A stretch of DNA of 64,000 nucleotides from contig NZ_CAMVDO010000016.1 in assembly GCF_947166265.1 (NCBI RefSeq), positions 1 through 64,000 of the forward strand. Direction: 5' to 3'. Each line of letters starts with the position of its first letter. Within the stretch, counting starts at the first letter, position 1. The notes under the pieces are model-generated. The model did not search any database. It had not been told where the DNA came from and was given only the letters and a program-made list of their open reading frames with translations. This document shows positions 25,441 to 34,152 of this stretch, piece by piece. The translations under genes were made by a program, and so were the position numbers. Source of the stretch: an uncultured Fibrobacter sp. Its GTDB lineage: Bacteria > Fibrobacterota > Fibrobacteria > Fibrobacterales > Fibrobacteraceae.

Positions 25441-25630
25441 GAGGGGGATGTCAAGCGAAATGAAATGAGCTTGTAGTCCCATCCCTCTCTCGTATTGAGA
25501 GAGGGTCTTTAGCGGCGAAGGAAACGAAGTGACTGAGTCGTCCTATCCCTCTCTCTCCTAGAAGAATGTGGAAGGTGGCAAAGCTTGAAACGAAGTGAAA
25601 GCTTTGTCCTATCCCTCTCTCGTCATCAAT
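25441..25630 (+). repeat. Shorter stem-loop units each ending ATCCCTCTCTC
   Basis: Three further units end in ATCCCTCTCT at 25481, 25545 and 25611. Each contains a short stem around a purine-rich loop such as GAAACGAAGTGA (for example CAAAGCTT…AAGCTTTG at 25579-25606) followed by a GTCCTATCCC-like tail. CCCTCTCTC-GTATT-GAGAGAGGG at 25483-25505 is a perfect hairpin. No gene is seen up to 25670. Confidence 0.7.
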
Positions 25631-25670
25631 TTCCCCTATTTTTTGTATATTCCTATAAAAAGAGGTTCCT

Positions 25671-26216
25671 ATGCAAATTTTATTCCTGATGGCCGATGGT
25701 TTCGAAGAAACCGAGTTTGTTACCCCGTTCGATTACCTGCAGCGTGCCGGAATCGATGTCGCCCTGGCGTCCGTTTCGGGTAAGTCCGAAGTTGTGGGGG
25801 CCCATGGCCTTGCGATAGCAACCGACTTTGCTCTTTCGGGTGCCGATACGGCTGCCTTTGACGGTATCCTTTTGCCGGGTGGCGGTCCGGGCGTCAAGAA
25901 TTTGAAAGCCTCTGCCGAAGTGGAAAAGGTCATTCACGAATTCAACGACAAAGGCAAGTGGATTTTTGCGATTTGTGCTGCTCCCTTGGTCTTGAGCAAG
26001 GCGGGAATCCTTGCCGGTAAGACCGCGACCTGTTTCCCGGGCTGCGAAAGTGAACTTGTCTGTAAAAAGTTCGTCGAAGACCGCGTGGTCGTAGACGGTC
26101 ATATCGTCACGAGCCGTGGCGCTGGTACTGCCGAAGAATTTGCGTTTGAATGTATTGCGCAGCTCGGTGGCCGCGAACTTTCGGAAAAAATTCGCAAGCA
26201 GGTCATCGCGCGATAG
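25671..26216 (+). CDS. DJ-1/PfpI family protein
   Basis: The 181-residue protein has the DJ-1 subfamily layout: QILFLMADGFEETEFV with the conserved Glu (about residue 15), LLPGGGPG near 66-73, the nucleophile-elbow Cys in FAICAAP (about 104), and VTSRGAGTAEEF near 146. Relatives such as YajL act in protection against oxidative or carbonyl damage, though the exact activity is disputed. The ATG has GAGG upstream. It lies alone between the tRNA-Ser repeat array and the convergent sufB, with only 7 bases between the two stops. Confidence 0.93.
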   Translation: MQILFLMADGFEETEFVTPFDYLQRAGIDVALASVSGKSEVVGAHGLAIATDFALSGADTAAFDGILLPGGGPGVKNLKASAEVEKVIHEFNDKGKWIFAICAAPLVLSKAGILAGKTATCFPGCESELVCKKFVEDRVVVDGHIVTSRGAGTAEEFAFECIAQLGGRELSEKIRKQVIAR

Positions 26217-26223
26217 ATTTCCG

Positions 26224-27639
26224 CTACCCGACGCTGTGTTCGAGCTTTAGCGTCAGCAACTGGCGGGCCTCGGTGGCGAATTCACCGGGGAGTTCCTTGA
26301 ATACGTCCTTGCAGAAACCGCCGACCATCGCCTGGATAGCGTCTTCGCGCTTGATGCCGCGGCTTTCGAAATAGAAAAGCTGGTCTTCGCTGATGCGGCT
26401 GGTGGTGGCTTCGTGTTCGGTGGTGGAACTTGCGTTTGCGACAGTGATGTACGGGAACGTGTGGGCCGCACTCTTGTCGCCCACCAGCATGCTGTCGCAC
26501 TGGGTGTAGTTGCGGGCGCCCGTGGCCGACTTGCGGATGCTCACTTCGCCGCGGTAGGCGTTGCTGGAGTAGTCGGCGCTGATGCCCTTCGAAATGATAG
26601 TGCTCTTGGTGTTCTTGCCGATGTGGATCATCTTGGTGCCGGTATCGGCCTGCATGTGCCCGTTGGTAAGGGCCACGCTGTAGAATTCTCCGACGGAGTT
26701 GTCGCCCAGCAGCACACAGCTTGGGTACTTCCACGTGATGGCGGAACCTGTTTCCACCTGAGTCCAGCTGATGCGGCTGTTCTTGCCTGCGCACTTGCCG
26801 CGCTTGGTGACAAAGTTGTAAACGCCACCGGCTCCCGTTTCGCGGTCGCCTGCGTACCAGTTCTGCACGGTCGAATATTTAATCGAGGCGTTGTCCTTCG
26901 CCACCAGTTCCACGATGGCGCTGTGCAGCTGCTTGCTGCTGAATTCCGGAGCGGTACAGCCTTCCAAATAGCTTACGCTCGCGCCTTCGTCGGCGATAAT
27001 CAATGTACGTTCGAACTGGCCTGCTTCCTTGTTGTTGATACGGAAGTAGGTGGAAAGGTCCATCGGACACTTGACTCCAGGCGGAATGTACACGAAGCTT
27101 CCGTCGCCAAAGACTGCACTGTTGAGTGCTGCAAAGTAGTTGTCGCCTGCGGGTACCACCGAGCCCAGGTATTCCTCGATGAGTTCGGGGTATTCCTTGA
27201 TGGCGTCGCTAATGCTGCAGAACAGAATGCCCATTTCCATGAGCTTTCTTTTGTGCGAAGTGTAAATGCTTACCGAGTCAAAGACCGCGTCCACGGCCAC
27301 GTTGGCAAGGCGCTTCTGTTCGTCGAGCGGAATGCCGAGCTTTTCGAAGGTGGCCAGGAGTTCCGGATCCACGTCCTCGATTTTTTCGTGACTCTTCTTG
27401 GTCTTCGGGGCGGAGTAGTAGACGATGTCCTGCAGGTCGACCGGCGCAAAACTCAGTTCGCCCCAGTTCGGCTGCTCCATCGTCTGGAGTTTTTCATACG
27501 CTTTCAGTCGGAAATCGAGCATGAACTGCGGTTCCTTGCGCAAGGCTGATGCCCTGCGGATAACATCTTCGTTGAGTCCCTTTTCGAAGGCCTCGTTCTC
27601 GATATCTGTTACAAAACCGTATTTGTAGTTTTCGCTCAT
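26224..27639 (-). CDS. sufB: Fe-S cluster assembly scaffold protein SufB
   Basis: The product has the SufB/SufD core: [51 protein letters not shown] and a C-terminal [14 protein letters not shown], in about 471 residues, normal for SufB. In the SufBCD complex it builds Fe-S clusters using SufC ATPase energy. The frame extends to a TTG at 27669, but the ATG at 27639 has AAAGAG upstream and begins the conserved MSENYKYGF-like start. Unlike most bacteria, no sufC, sufD or sufS is adjacent; the neighbours on both sides are unrelated and on the other strand. Confidence 0.94.
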   Translation of the reverse strand: MSENYKYGFVTDIENEAFEKGLNEDVIRRASALRKEPQFMLDFRLKAYEKLQTMEQPNWGELSFAPVDLQDIVYYSAPKTKKSHEKIEDVDPELLATFEKLGIPLDEQKRLANVAVDAVFDSVSIYTSHKRKLMEMGILFCSISDAIKEYPELIEEYLGSVVPAGDNYFAALNSAVFGDGSFVYIPPGVKCPMDLSTYFRINNKEAGQFERTLIIADEGASVSYLEGCTAPEFSSKQLHSAIVELVAKDNASIKYSTVQNWYAGDRETGAGGVYNFVTKRGKCAGKNSRISWTQVETGSAITWKYPSCVLLGDNSVGEFYSVALTNGHMQADTGTKMIHIGKNTKSTIISKGISADYSSNAYRGEVSIRKSATGARNYTQCDSMLVGDKSAAHTFPYITVANASSTTEHEATTSRISEDQLFYFESRGIKREDAIQAMVGGFCKDVFKELPGEFATEARQLLTLKLEHSVG

Positions 27640-27720
27640 GCTACGCTCTTTTTCTTTTTTCGGCGTCAAAAATAGAAAAAAATTGATGTTGCTTTTGTAA
27701 TTCCTATCTATATTTTAGCT

Positions 27721-29127
27721 ATGAATAGCAATAGAGAATCTTTTGCGTCCCGTTTGGGATTTATCCTTATTTCTGCAGGCTGCGCCATTGGCCTTGGTAA
27801 CGTATGGCGATTTCCCTTCATTACCGGACAGTACGGCGGTGCCGCCTTTGTCATCATCTACCTGTTCTTTTTGCTGATTTTTGGTCTGCCGATCTTGATG
27901 GCTGAATTTGCCGTGGGGCGAGCCACTCAGCGTAGCGTGGGCCGTGCTTTTGAACGTTTGGAACCCAAGGGCGCTAAATGGCACTTGGCAAAGTGGCCTA
28001 TGATTGCGGGTAACTACCTGCTCATGATGTTCTATACCACAGTTTGCGGTTGGATGCTCTACTACTTCTACCGTATGGTGGTGGGGGATTTCTCGAATGT
28101 GACGCCTGCGCAAGTCGGTGCCATGTTCGGGGAGACGCTCGCTAGCCCGGCCATTCAGGTGGGCTGGATGGTCGCGACGACGGTTATCGGTTTCGGCATT
28201 GTGTCGCTGGGCCTCCAGAAGGGCGTCGAACGCATTACCAAGTGGATGATGTCGTTCTTGTTTGTCATTATGATTGTGCTTGCAATCCGTGCCGTGACGC
28301 TCCCCGGTGCCGATGAAGGCCTGCGTTTTTACCTGTTGCCCAATTTCGATAACCTTGTGAAAAATGGTATTGGCGAATCTCTCTTTGCTGCTCTTGGGCA
28401 GAGCTTCTTTACGCTGAGCCTTGGTATCGGCGCCATGACCATTTTTGGAAGTTACATCAAGAAAAATCATTCGATTGCAAAAGAGGCTGCCAACATTTGC
28501 GCCCTGGATACGGGGGTTGCCTTGCTTGCGGGGCTCATTATTATTCCGAGTTGTTTTGCGTTTGGCCTTGAGCCGAATGCTGGACCGGGACTTATTTTTG
28601 TGACCCTTCCGAACGTGTTCTCGCAGATGCCGGCTGGGCGTCTTTGTGGTGCCGCCTTTTTCCTGTTCCTTTCGTTTGCGGCTCTTTCGACCGTGGTGGC
28701 GGTGTTCGAAAACATTACGACCTATTGGCGCGATGCCCGTCGCTTTGACCGTAAGGATGTTGTCCGCGTGAATGCGGTGCTTATCGTGCTGCTTTCGCTC
28801 CCGTGCGCTCTCGGCTTCAATATGCTTTCGGGTTTTCAGCCCTTTGGCGAAGGTAGCTGTGTACTGGATCTCGAAGACTTCCTCGTTTCCAATACGCTCC
28901 TTCCGCTGGGATCGCTTCTGTTTATTGTGTTCTGCACCTACAAGCGTGGCTGGGGCGAAGCAAAATTCTACGCCGAGGTCAACACGGGTAAGGGGTTCAA
29001 AATTCCGACCTACAAGATTGTTCGCTTTTATGTCAAGTGGGGCATTCCCGCTGTGATTGCAATCATCTGGCTTCAGGGGTATTTCCAGAAGTTCGCTCCG
29101 GATTTGTACAACAAGATTTTCGGCTAG
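27721..29127 (+). CDS. Sodium:neurotransmitter symporter family (NSS/SNF) transporter
   Basis: This 468-residue inner-membrane protein has about 11-12 helices and the hallmark first helix GCAIGLGNVWRFPFI with unwound GNVWRFP, followed by PILMAEFAVGR. Family members such as LeuT and MhsT import amino acids with sodium, so an amino acid is the likely substrate. It stands alone, with a possible TATATT -10 box about 10 bases before the start codon, which would make the leader very short or the promoter lie a little further up. The ATG at 27721 has no clear ribosome-binding site. Confidence 0.92.
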   Translation: MNSNRESFASRLGFILISAGCAIGLGNVWRFPFITGQYGGAAFVIIYLFFLLIFGLPILMAEFAVGRATQRSVGRAFERLEPKGAKWHLAKWPMIAGNYLLMMFYTTVCGWMLYYFYRMVVGDFSNVTPAQVGAMFGETLASPAIQVGWMVATTVIGFGIVSLGLQKGVERITKWMMSFLFVIMIVLAIRAVTLPGADEGLRFYLLPNFDNLVKNGIGESLFAALGQSFFTLSLGIGAMTIFGSYIKKNHSIAKEAANICALDTGVALLAGLIIIPSCFAFGLEPNAGPGLIFVTLPNVFSQMPAGRLCGAAFFLFLSFAALSTVVAVFENITTYWRDARRFDRKDVVRVNAVLIVLLSLPCALGFNMLSGFQPFGEGSCVLDLEDFLVSNTLLPLGSLLFIVFCTYKRGWGEAKFYAEVNTGKGFKIPTYKIVRFYVKWGIPAVIAIIWLQGYFQKFAPDLYNKIFG

Positions 29128-29144
29128 TATAGGTTTCGAAGATA

Positions 29145-29173
29145 TTGAATTTGTAAATTTGGCTTGATATAAT
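29145..29173 (+). promoter_or_regulatory. Promoter of galE
   Basis: TTGAAT at 29145-29150 and a perfect TATAAT at 29168-29173 are separated by 17 bases. The galE ATG follows 15 bases later with GAAGG in front, so the leader is very short. Confidence 0.75.
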
Positions 29174-29188
29174 TTATAGAAGGTTTAT

Positions 29189-30205
29189 ATGAAAATTGCC
29201 GTGATCGGTGGTGCGGGCTATATCGGTAGCCATACGATTATTGAACTTTACAAGGCAGGGCACTCGGTTGTCGTTGTCGATAATCTTGTGAACTCCTGCG
29301 ATGAATCCTTGCGACGTGTTGCCGAAATTGTGGGTCAGAAAATACCCTTTGTCAAGGCGGATGCCCGCGATTATGCGGCGATGGACCGGGTCTTTAAGGA
29401 AAACCATTTTGATGCGAGTATTCACTTTGCAGGGCTAAAGGCCGTGGGCGAATCCGTTGCGAAGCCGCTTGAATACTACGAAAACAACATGAACGCCACT
29501 TTCGTATTGCTTGACGTGATGCGCAAAAATGGCGTGAAGAATATCATCTTCTCGTCTTCGGCGACGGTCTATGGCGACCCTGCAGAAATTCCCATTACCG
29601 AAAAGTGCCCGAAGGGTGCCATCACGAATCCGTATGGACAGACGAAGTCGATGCTTGAACAGGTGATGATGGATGTGCAGAAGGCGGACCCCGAATGGAA
29701 TGTGGTGCTGCTCCGTTACTTTAACCCGATTGGCGCACATCCGAGTGGACGCATCGGCGAAGATCCGAATGGCATCCCGAATAACCTGATGCCCTACATC
29801 TCGCAGACTGCGGTCGGAATCCGCAAGGAACTCGGCGTTTTCGGAAACGACTACGATACTCCCGATGGAACGGGCGTGCGTGACTACATTCACGTTTGCG
29901 ATTTGGCGGCGGGGCACGTGAGTGCGCTCCAGGCAATCGAACGCAAGTGCGGCCTTGCCATTTACAACCTGGGAACGGGCCACGGTTATTCCGTGCTGGA
30001 TGTGGTGAAGGCTTTCGAAAAGGTGAACGGCGTCAAGGTGCCTTACAGCATCAAGCCGCGCCGCGCCGGTGATATTGCCACTTGTTACTGTAATCCTGAA
30101 AAGGCCTACAAGGAACTTGGCTGGAAAGCTCAGTTCGGTATCGAAGAAATGTGCCGCGACGCCTGGAACTGGCAGAAGAACAACCCGAACGGCTACAAAC
30201 ATTAA
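29189..30205 (+). CDS. galE: UDP-glucose 4-epimerase
   Basis: GalE interconverts UDP-glucose and UDP-galactose. The 338 residues show the NAD-binding GGAGYIGSHT at 7-16, HFAGLKAVGES near 81, the catalytic Ser/Tyr/Lys set (SSSATVYG near 125 and YGQTK near 150), YFNPIGAHPSG and the C-terminal RRAGDIATCYCNPEKA. Length and motif order are those of a normal bacterial GalE. It appears to be a single-gene transcript from the promoter at 29145-29173. It supplies sugar nucleotides for surface polysaccharide. Confidence 0.96.
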   Translation: MKIAVIGGAGYIGSHTIIELYKAGHSVVVVDNLVNSCDESLRRVAEIVGQKIPFVKADARDYAAMDRVFKENHFDASIHFAGLKAVGESVAKPLEYYENNMNATFVLLDVMRKNGVKNIIFSSSATVYGDPAEIPITEKCPKGAITNPYGQTKSMLEQVMMDVQKADPEWNVVLLRYFNPIGAHPSGRIGEDPNGIPNNLMPYISQTAVGIRKELGVFGNDYDTPDGTGVRDYIHVCDLAAGHVSALQAIERKCGLAIYNLGTGHGYSVLDVVKAFEKVNGVKVPYSIKPRRAGDIATCYCNPEKAYKELGWKAQFGIEEMCRDAWNWQKNNPNGYKH

Positions 30206-30384
30206 CCGCGAATTTTTATGCCTGTGAGGTTCGGCCCTTTGCTTCGACAAGCTCAGCACAGGCATAAGCTCAGGGACCTTATCAGCATCCATAGCGGGCA
30301 TTTCCTGTTATACCGCGCGGATTGTCATGCCCGCGTGGTTCGGCAAGCTCACCAACCTTAGCGGGCTTCTTTTAATTGAACAAT
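30206..30384. repeat. Intergenic cluster of dispersed palindromic repeats
   Basis: The gap between galE and topB is built from fragments such as GCCTGTG…GGTTCGGCCCTTTGCTTCGACAAGCTCAGCACAGGC (30221-30264), AAGCTCAGGGACC, GTCATGCCCGCGTGG and GGTTCGGCAAGCTCACCAACC. The same words occur at 15302, 21185-21372, 31966, 60436 and 62615. No gene is seen. Confidence 0.75.
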
Positions 30385-33315
30385 TTATTTCTTGTTGATG
30401 ACTTCAACGGTTAGCTTGTTGAAGCCTATCTTCCCATCTTCGCGGATTTCGAGGGCGGCGCGGAATGTCGTCTCGTTTTTCTTGAACGGTTCAAGTACGG
30501 CTGTAAACTTGTTCTTCAGGAGCCCCTCGACTTCTTCGTCGCTGAACTTGCGCTGATAGAAAATTTGCGGAATTCCGTAGCCGCATTGCGGGTTCATGCA
30601 AACGTAGGCGGCATGCGTCTCGTTGCCGGAATTTTGCGGCGTGGTGCCGCTGCGGAAACGGAGTTGGTCTCCGCAGATAGGGCAGGGGAGGTTCCTGTGT
30701 GCAAATTCGAAAACGGCGCGCCCCTTGTCGTTCCCGGTACCCCACTTGAGGCGTGCGGCGAATTCGGTGCCTTTCTTGCTCTTGAAATCTTGAATGAGCG
30801 GTGTTTCGCCGTTGGTGAAAAGTTCGCCAATTTCGGTGGCGGTCAGGGCGTGACCTGCAACGGTCTTGAACAAAGTAAAGTTGCAATCGCCCTCATTTGT
30901 CATCCCGGCCGTAGAGCCGGGATCTCTAGTTGCAGTACAGAATATTGCGTTCTTGTTTTCTTCGAGGATTGCGCCGCATAGCGGACACTTGTATTCCGTT
31001 TTCTGACCGTGGAACTTGCCGTCGCTTTCGAATTCGAAGTTGATGTTGTAATCCTTGTCGACGGTAAGTTTCGCCGAAAATTCAGTTCCTTTCTTGCTCT
31101 TGAATCCGCTGAGCGGTCCTACGTGACCTTCGGCAAGTAAGTTTCGCATTTCGCTGTGAGAAAGCATGCGGCCTGCCAGGGTGTGCCCAATCTTAAATCC
31201 GCAATCTGCGTTCTTGCACACGTAGCCCCATGGGGCTACTTCGAGCGCGCCCCCGCACTTGGGGCAGTTGATCGCTTCGGTTACGGTTTCGCGCTCGAAC
31301 TGGCAACCGTACCGCGCGTGCAAATCGGCAAAGAGCTGCTTCACGTATTCCACAATTCCGTCGCGGAATTCCACCGGCGTAAGCGTTCCCTTTTCCACCT
31401 GCGAAAGCTTGTATTCCCATTCGCCGGTCATCTCGGGGGACTTTACCTTTTCGTCCATGAGGCTGATGACTTCGCGGCCTCGGGCGGTACTTACCAGGTA
31501 GTTCTTTTGCGCCTCGATAAAGCCGCGCTTCTTGAGGGTCTCGATGATTCCCGCTTGCGTGGCTGGCGTTCCGAGCCCGCGGTCCTTCATGGCTTCGGCG
31601 AGTTCTTCGTTTTCAATCTGCTTTCCTGCCGTTTTCATCGCGGCAAGGAGAGTTGCCTCGGTGTAGTACTTGGGCTTGCTCTTCTTTTTCTTTTGCAGCT
31701 CGATGCTATCGAAGGGGGAGTGGTCTCCTTCTTTCCATTCGGGGAATGTCTCGACCACGTTCGTGATATCGTCGCCGTCACCCTTGCCTTCAGCTGCGGC
31801 TGTTGCGCCACCATCTGTCATTCCGGCCTCCGAGCCGGAATCTCCCTTTTTTTTCTTCTTTCCCTTCGCTTCTTCTTTGACGATGGCGCGGAATCCTAAA
31901 TCTTCGTTGCGCTTGAGTTTCAATCGGAATAGGTCTGGATCCTTCGACTTCGCTGCCGCTTTGTCGTTCACTTCGGCAGGCTCAGTGAACTTTACTTCTT
32001 GACTTCCGGCTTCCGAATTATCGCCTCTCGTTTCTAACACCACCTCCATCTCGTTCCATACGTACGGCTTGAGCCATGCCTGTACAAAACGTTCCTTGGC
32101 GAGGTCGTAGATCTTCTGCTCCATTTCGGGGAGCCCGTTCGGCGTTTCACCCGTCGGAATAATGGCAAAGTGGTCCGTTACTTTGCTTGAATTGACAAAG
32201 ACGAAACTTTCGTTTGCGTCACGCATCACGCCCTTTTGTTCTGGTGTCGCGAGCTTTTGCGCAAGGGCGTAGGCTTCTTGCTGCATCGTGTCGGGCAGGT
32301 ACTGCGAATCGGTACGCGGATAGGTGAGCAATTTCTTTTCGTACAAGTTCTGTGCGCAGTCCAGAACCTGCTGGGCGCTATACTTGAAACGCTTGTTGCC
32401 CTCTTTCTGCAACTCGGTCAGGTCGAAGGGCTTTTGCGGAAACTGCTTCTTTTGCTGCGTGTCAATTTTGACGATGGTGGCTTCGGCGGGAGGGCTGCAC
32501 CGTGTAACGACTGCATTCGCTTGCGCCTCTTTTTCGAATACAGCAACTTTGAGATTGCTTTGCTCGCCTTGCTCTTTCGCCTCTTTTTTCTCGTCTTTAC
32601 TCTCGCGTCTGACAAGTTGCGCCTGGAACCCTTTCCACATTCCCAAGACACTATAGTAATACAGTTCCTTGAACTGCTCCACCAGGGCGTCGCGTTCTAC
32701 AATCAGGTTCAGGGTCGGGGTCTGTACGCGCCCGACAGAAATCATCTTGCCGCGTCCGGCCGTGAGGGTGTAGGCGCGGGTGGCGTTCAGGCCGACCATC
32801 CAGTCGGCACGCTGCCGAAGTCTTGCCGCATAGCTCAGGTTCACACGCTGGGTGGCGTCTTCCAGGTTTTTCCAGGCCTTGTCCAGGTCCTTTGCCACGT
32901 AGCTGTTCACCCATAGGCGCTTGATCGTCTTTTGCTTGAAGGCGGGGGTATAGTCCAGCACCAGGTCGAAAATCAGGTTACCTTCGCGGCCGGCATCCGC
33001 TCCGTTCACAAGAACGTCTGCCTGTTCCATCATCTGGCGCACCACGGCGAGCTGCTTCTTGGTGCTCTCGATTTCCATCAGCCGGAATTTTTCGGGCAAA
33101 AGCGGCAGGTTCGAAAGTCTCCAGCCTCCTTCGTACCCGGGGTAGGCGTCCAGCGGCGCAAGCGTAATCAGGTGACCTACGCACCAAGTGATGCAGTGGT
33201 TCTTTCCGATTAGGCATCCGTCGCCCTGGGTGAATTTTTCCCCCTCGATGCGCTCGAGCATCGGACGGTAGTGCTGGTTGGCGACAGAGGGCTTTTCTGC
33301 AACAAGCAAAATCAC
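30385..33315 (-). CDS. topB: DNA topoisomerase III with three zinc-ribbon/repeat units at the C-terminus
   Basis: The 976-residue type IA topoisomerase opens with the Toprim domain (LVAEKPSVA, then GADAGREGNLIFD near 103), continues through GRVQTPTLNLIV near 200 and has the active-site Tyr in LLTYPRTDSQYLP near 333. The C-terminus carries three zinc ribbons (CPKCG…C…C, CPLCG, CPICG) alternating with three copies of a FKSKKGTEF-type crypto-Toprim repeat. It decatenates DNA in the cytoplasm. Three dispersed palindromic elements are read in frame, one of them between two zinc ligands. The start codon of topB overlaps the stop of the small upstream gene (ATGA-like), so the two are coupled. Confidence 0.95.
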   Translation of the reverse strand: MILLVAEKPSVANQHYRPMLERIEGEKFTQGDGCLIGKNHCITWCVGHLITLAPLDAYPGYEGGWRLSNLPLLPEKFRLMEIESTKKQLAVVRQMMEQADVLVNGADAGREGNLIFDLVLDYTPAFKQKTIKRLWVNSYVAKDLDKAWKNLEDATQRVNLSYAARLRQRADWMVGLNATRAYTLTAGRGKMISVGRVQTPTLNLIVERDALVEQFKELYYYSVLGMWKGFQAQLVRRESKDEKKEAKEQGEQSNLKVAVFEKEAQANAVVTRCSPPAEATIVKIDTQQKKQFPQKPFDLTELQKEGNKRFKYSAQQVLDCAQNLYEKKLLTYPRTDSQYLPDTMQQEAYALAQKLATPEQKGVMRDANESFVFVNSSKVTDHFAIIPTGETPNGLPEMEQKIYDLAKERFVQAWLKPYVWNEMEVVLETRGDNSEAGSQEVKFTEPAEVNDKAAAKSKDPDLFRLKLKRNEDLGFRAIVKEEAKGKKKKKGDSGSEAGMTDGGATAAAEGKGDGDDITNVVETFPEWKEGDHSPFDSIELQKKKKSKPKYYTEATLLAAMKTAGKQIENEELAEAMKDRGLGTPATQAGIIETLKKRGFIEAQKNYLVSTARGREVISLMDEKVKSPEMTGEWEYKLSQVEKGTLTPVEFRDGIVEYVKQLFADLHARYGCQFERETVTEAINCPKCGGALEVAPWGYVCKNADCGFKIGHTLAGRMLSHSEMRNLLAEGHVGPLSGFKSKKGTEFSAKLTVDKDYNINFEFESDGKFHGQKTEYKCPLCGAILEENKNAIFCTATRDPGSTAGMTNEGDCNFTLFKTVAGHALTATEIGELFTNGETPLIQDFKSKKGTEFAARLKWGTGNDKGRAVFEFAHRNLPCPICGDQLRFRSGTTPQNSGNETHAAYVCMNPQCGYGIPQIFYQRKFSDEEVEGLLKNKFTAVLEPFKKNETTFRAALEIREDGKIGFNKLTVEVINKK
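30899..30925 (-). repeat. In-frame GTCATCCCGGC…GCCGGGATCT palindrome inside a topB zinc ribbon
   Basis: This 27-bp palindrome encodes DPGSTAGMT on the gene strand. It sits between the last two cysteines of the second zinc ribbon, which are 17 residues apart there but only 4 apart in the other two ribbons of the same protein (CKNADC and CMNPQC). Confidence 0.85.
31817..31843 (-). repeat. Second in-frame GTCATTCCGGC…GCCGGAATCT palindrome in topB
   Basis: The element is 27 bp long, like the copy at 30899, in the same orientation and reading frame; it encodes DSGSEAGMT against DPGSTAGMT there. It lies in a low-complexity KKKKGDSGSE…TAAAEGKGDGD linker. Confidence 0.85.
31936..31990 (-). repeat. 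Third in-frame repeat in topB (GGATCCTTCGACTTCG + GTTCACTTCGGCAGGCTCAGTGAAC)
   Basis: The right half (31966-31990) has perfectly complementary ends GTTCACT/AGTGAAC around CGGCAGGCTC. The left half matches the intergenic word ATCCTTCGACTTCG at 62624. Together they encode KFTEPAEVNDKAAAKSKDP, an insertion-like stretch in the topoisomerase linker. Confidence 0.7.
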
Positions 33316-33935
33316 GGTTCAAATTCCACTTGTAAAAGTGATTTTTCCCACGCTTCTTTTGCGTCGCGCAATTTTTTCAGGGACTTGTCGTCTGCTCCAC
33401 TTTGGTCGCGCAGGTCCATCAATTGGCGGTAATCTTCGGCAAGCTTGCCTGCCTTGGGGTATTCGGCGACCAGCAGGTCCAGTTCGCTTAAAATCGCTTC
33501 GTCCGAATAGAGCCGGGCGATACCTTCCAGGGTACAGAGCAGATAGTCCTTTTGCCGGTTGTCTTTTTTTGCTTCTTCGGCGTCCCTGAATTCGAGGGGG
33601 CGAATCTGGTCCATCCATTTGGCTTCTTCGCTGAAAAGCTCGTTGTCTTCGGCCAGGGCGTCCTTTCGTTTAGAAAGTTCCAGCTGCTTTTTGAGAAAGG
33701 GGCGGTAGGACTCCGTATCCAGGTTTAATGCGTTTTTTTCTGCAAAATCCTTCAAATTCTGGAGGTTTCCTTCGGTCGGGTTGTTCAAAAGGCATTCCTT
33801 GAGCACAGCGAGCTGGTCTTTTGGAGGAAGTCGCTTGAAATTTTCGCCTTGGGCGCTTGCTGCCTTGATTTTTAGCCAGAAAACGCGCAAAAGAAGAAGA
33901 ACCATCAGGAGGGTAAATAGCGTTGATAATGACAT
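33312..33935 (-). CDS. Single-span membrane protein of unknown function
   Basis: The 207-residue product has one N-terminal membrane helix (about residues 5-22, LFTLLMVLLLLRVFWL) followed by a charged, helix-rich, probably coiled cytoplasmic or periplasmic part with no motif that I recognise. Its stop overlaps the topB start, so translation is likely coupled. Nothing in the sequence links it to DNA topology beyond this position. The helical Leu/Glu/Lys pattern resembles tetratricopeptide-like proteins only loosely. Confidence 0.7.
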   Translation of the reverse strand: MSLSTLFTLLMVLLLLRVFWLKIKAASAQGENFKRLPPKDQLAVLKECLLNNPTEGNLQNLKDFAEKNALNLDTESYRPFLKKQLELSKRKDALAEDNELFSEEAKWMDQIRPLEFRDAEEAKKDNRQKDYLLCTLEGIARLYSDEAILSELDLLVAEYPKAGKLAEDYRQLMDLRDQSGADDKSLKKLRDAKEAWEKSLLQVEFEP

Positions 33936-34152
33936 CTTGGCCTATTATTTAGAAATTTGGCGCCTAAAAAAGAGAAATTGAACGGAAATGTTCCGGCGTT
34001 GTTACAAATTGGGGCATCCTGGATCACGCTAAATTGTCTAGGGGGCTTTTTTAACAGAATTTTTCAATTTTGTCGTTTTATAAAGGGCTTAAAAAGGTGT
34101 ATATTTAGGAACGTATGTTCTTAACCTATCTTTAGGTGTGGAGATTGATTTT
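33936..34152. other. Divergent intergenic region upstream of the fibro-slime gene
   Basis: The region holds an AT-rich stretch with TATATT at 34100-34105, about 48 bases before the chosen start, as the best -10 candidate; no good -35 box stands 16-18 bases before it (TTTATA at 34077-34082 at best). No gene or clear hairpin is seen. Confidence 0.35.

Noticed and set aside
24949-25482. 177-codon open frame through tRNA-Ser and the repeat array
   Set aside because: It reads across a tRNA gene and two terminators, and its protein is internally repetitive only because the DNA is.
25037-25620. CRISPR-like array (repeated ATCCCTCTCT motif)
   Set aside because: The repeats are short, unevenly spaced (195, 191, 58, 64, 66 bases), and the stretches between them are themselves repeated and palindromic, unlike spacers. 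No cas gene is in the window.
24967-25640. A complete integrated mobile element at tRNA-Ser
   Set aside because: There are 3'-end copies as in att sites, but no integrase and no cargo gene; at most these are scars or mini-elements.
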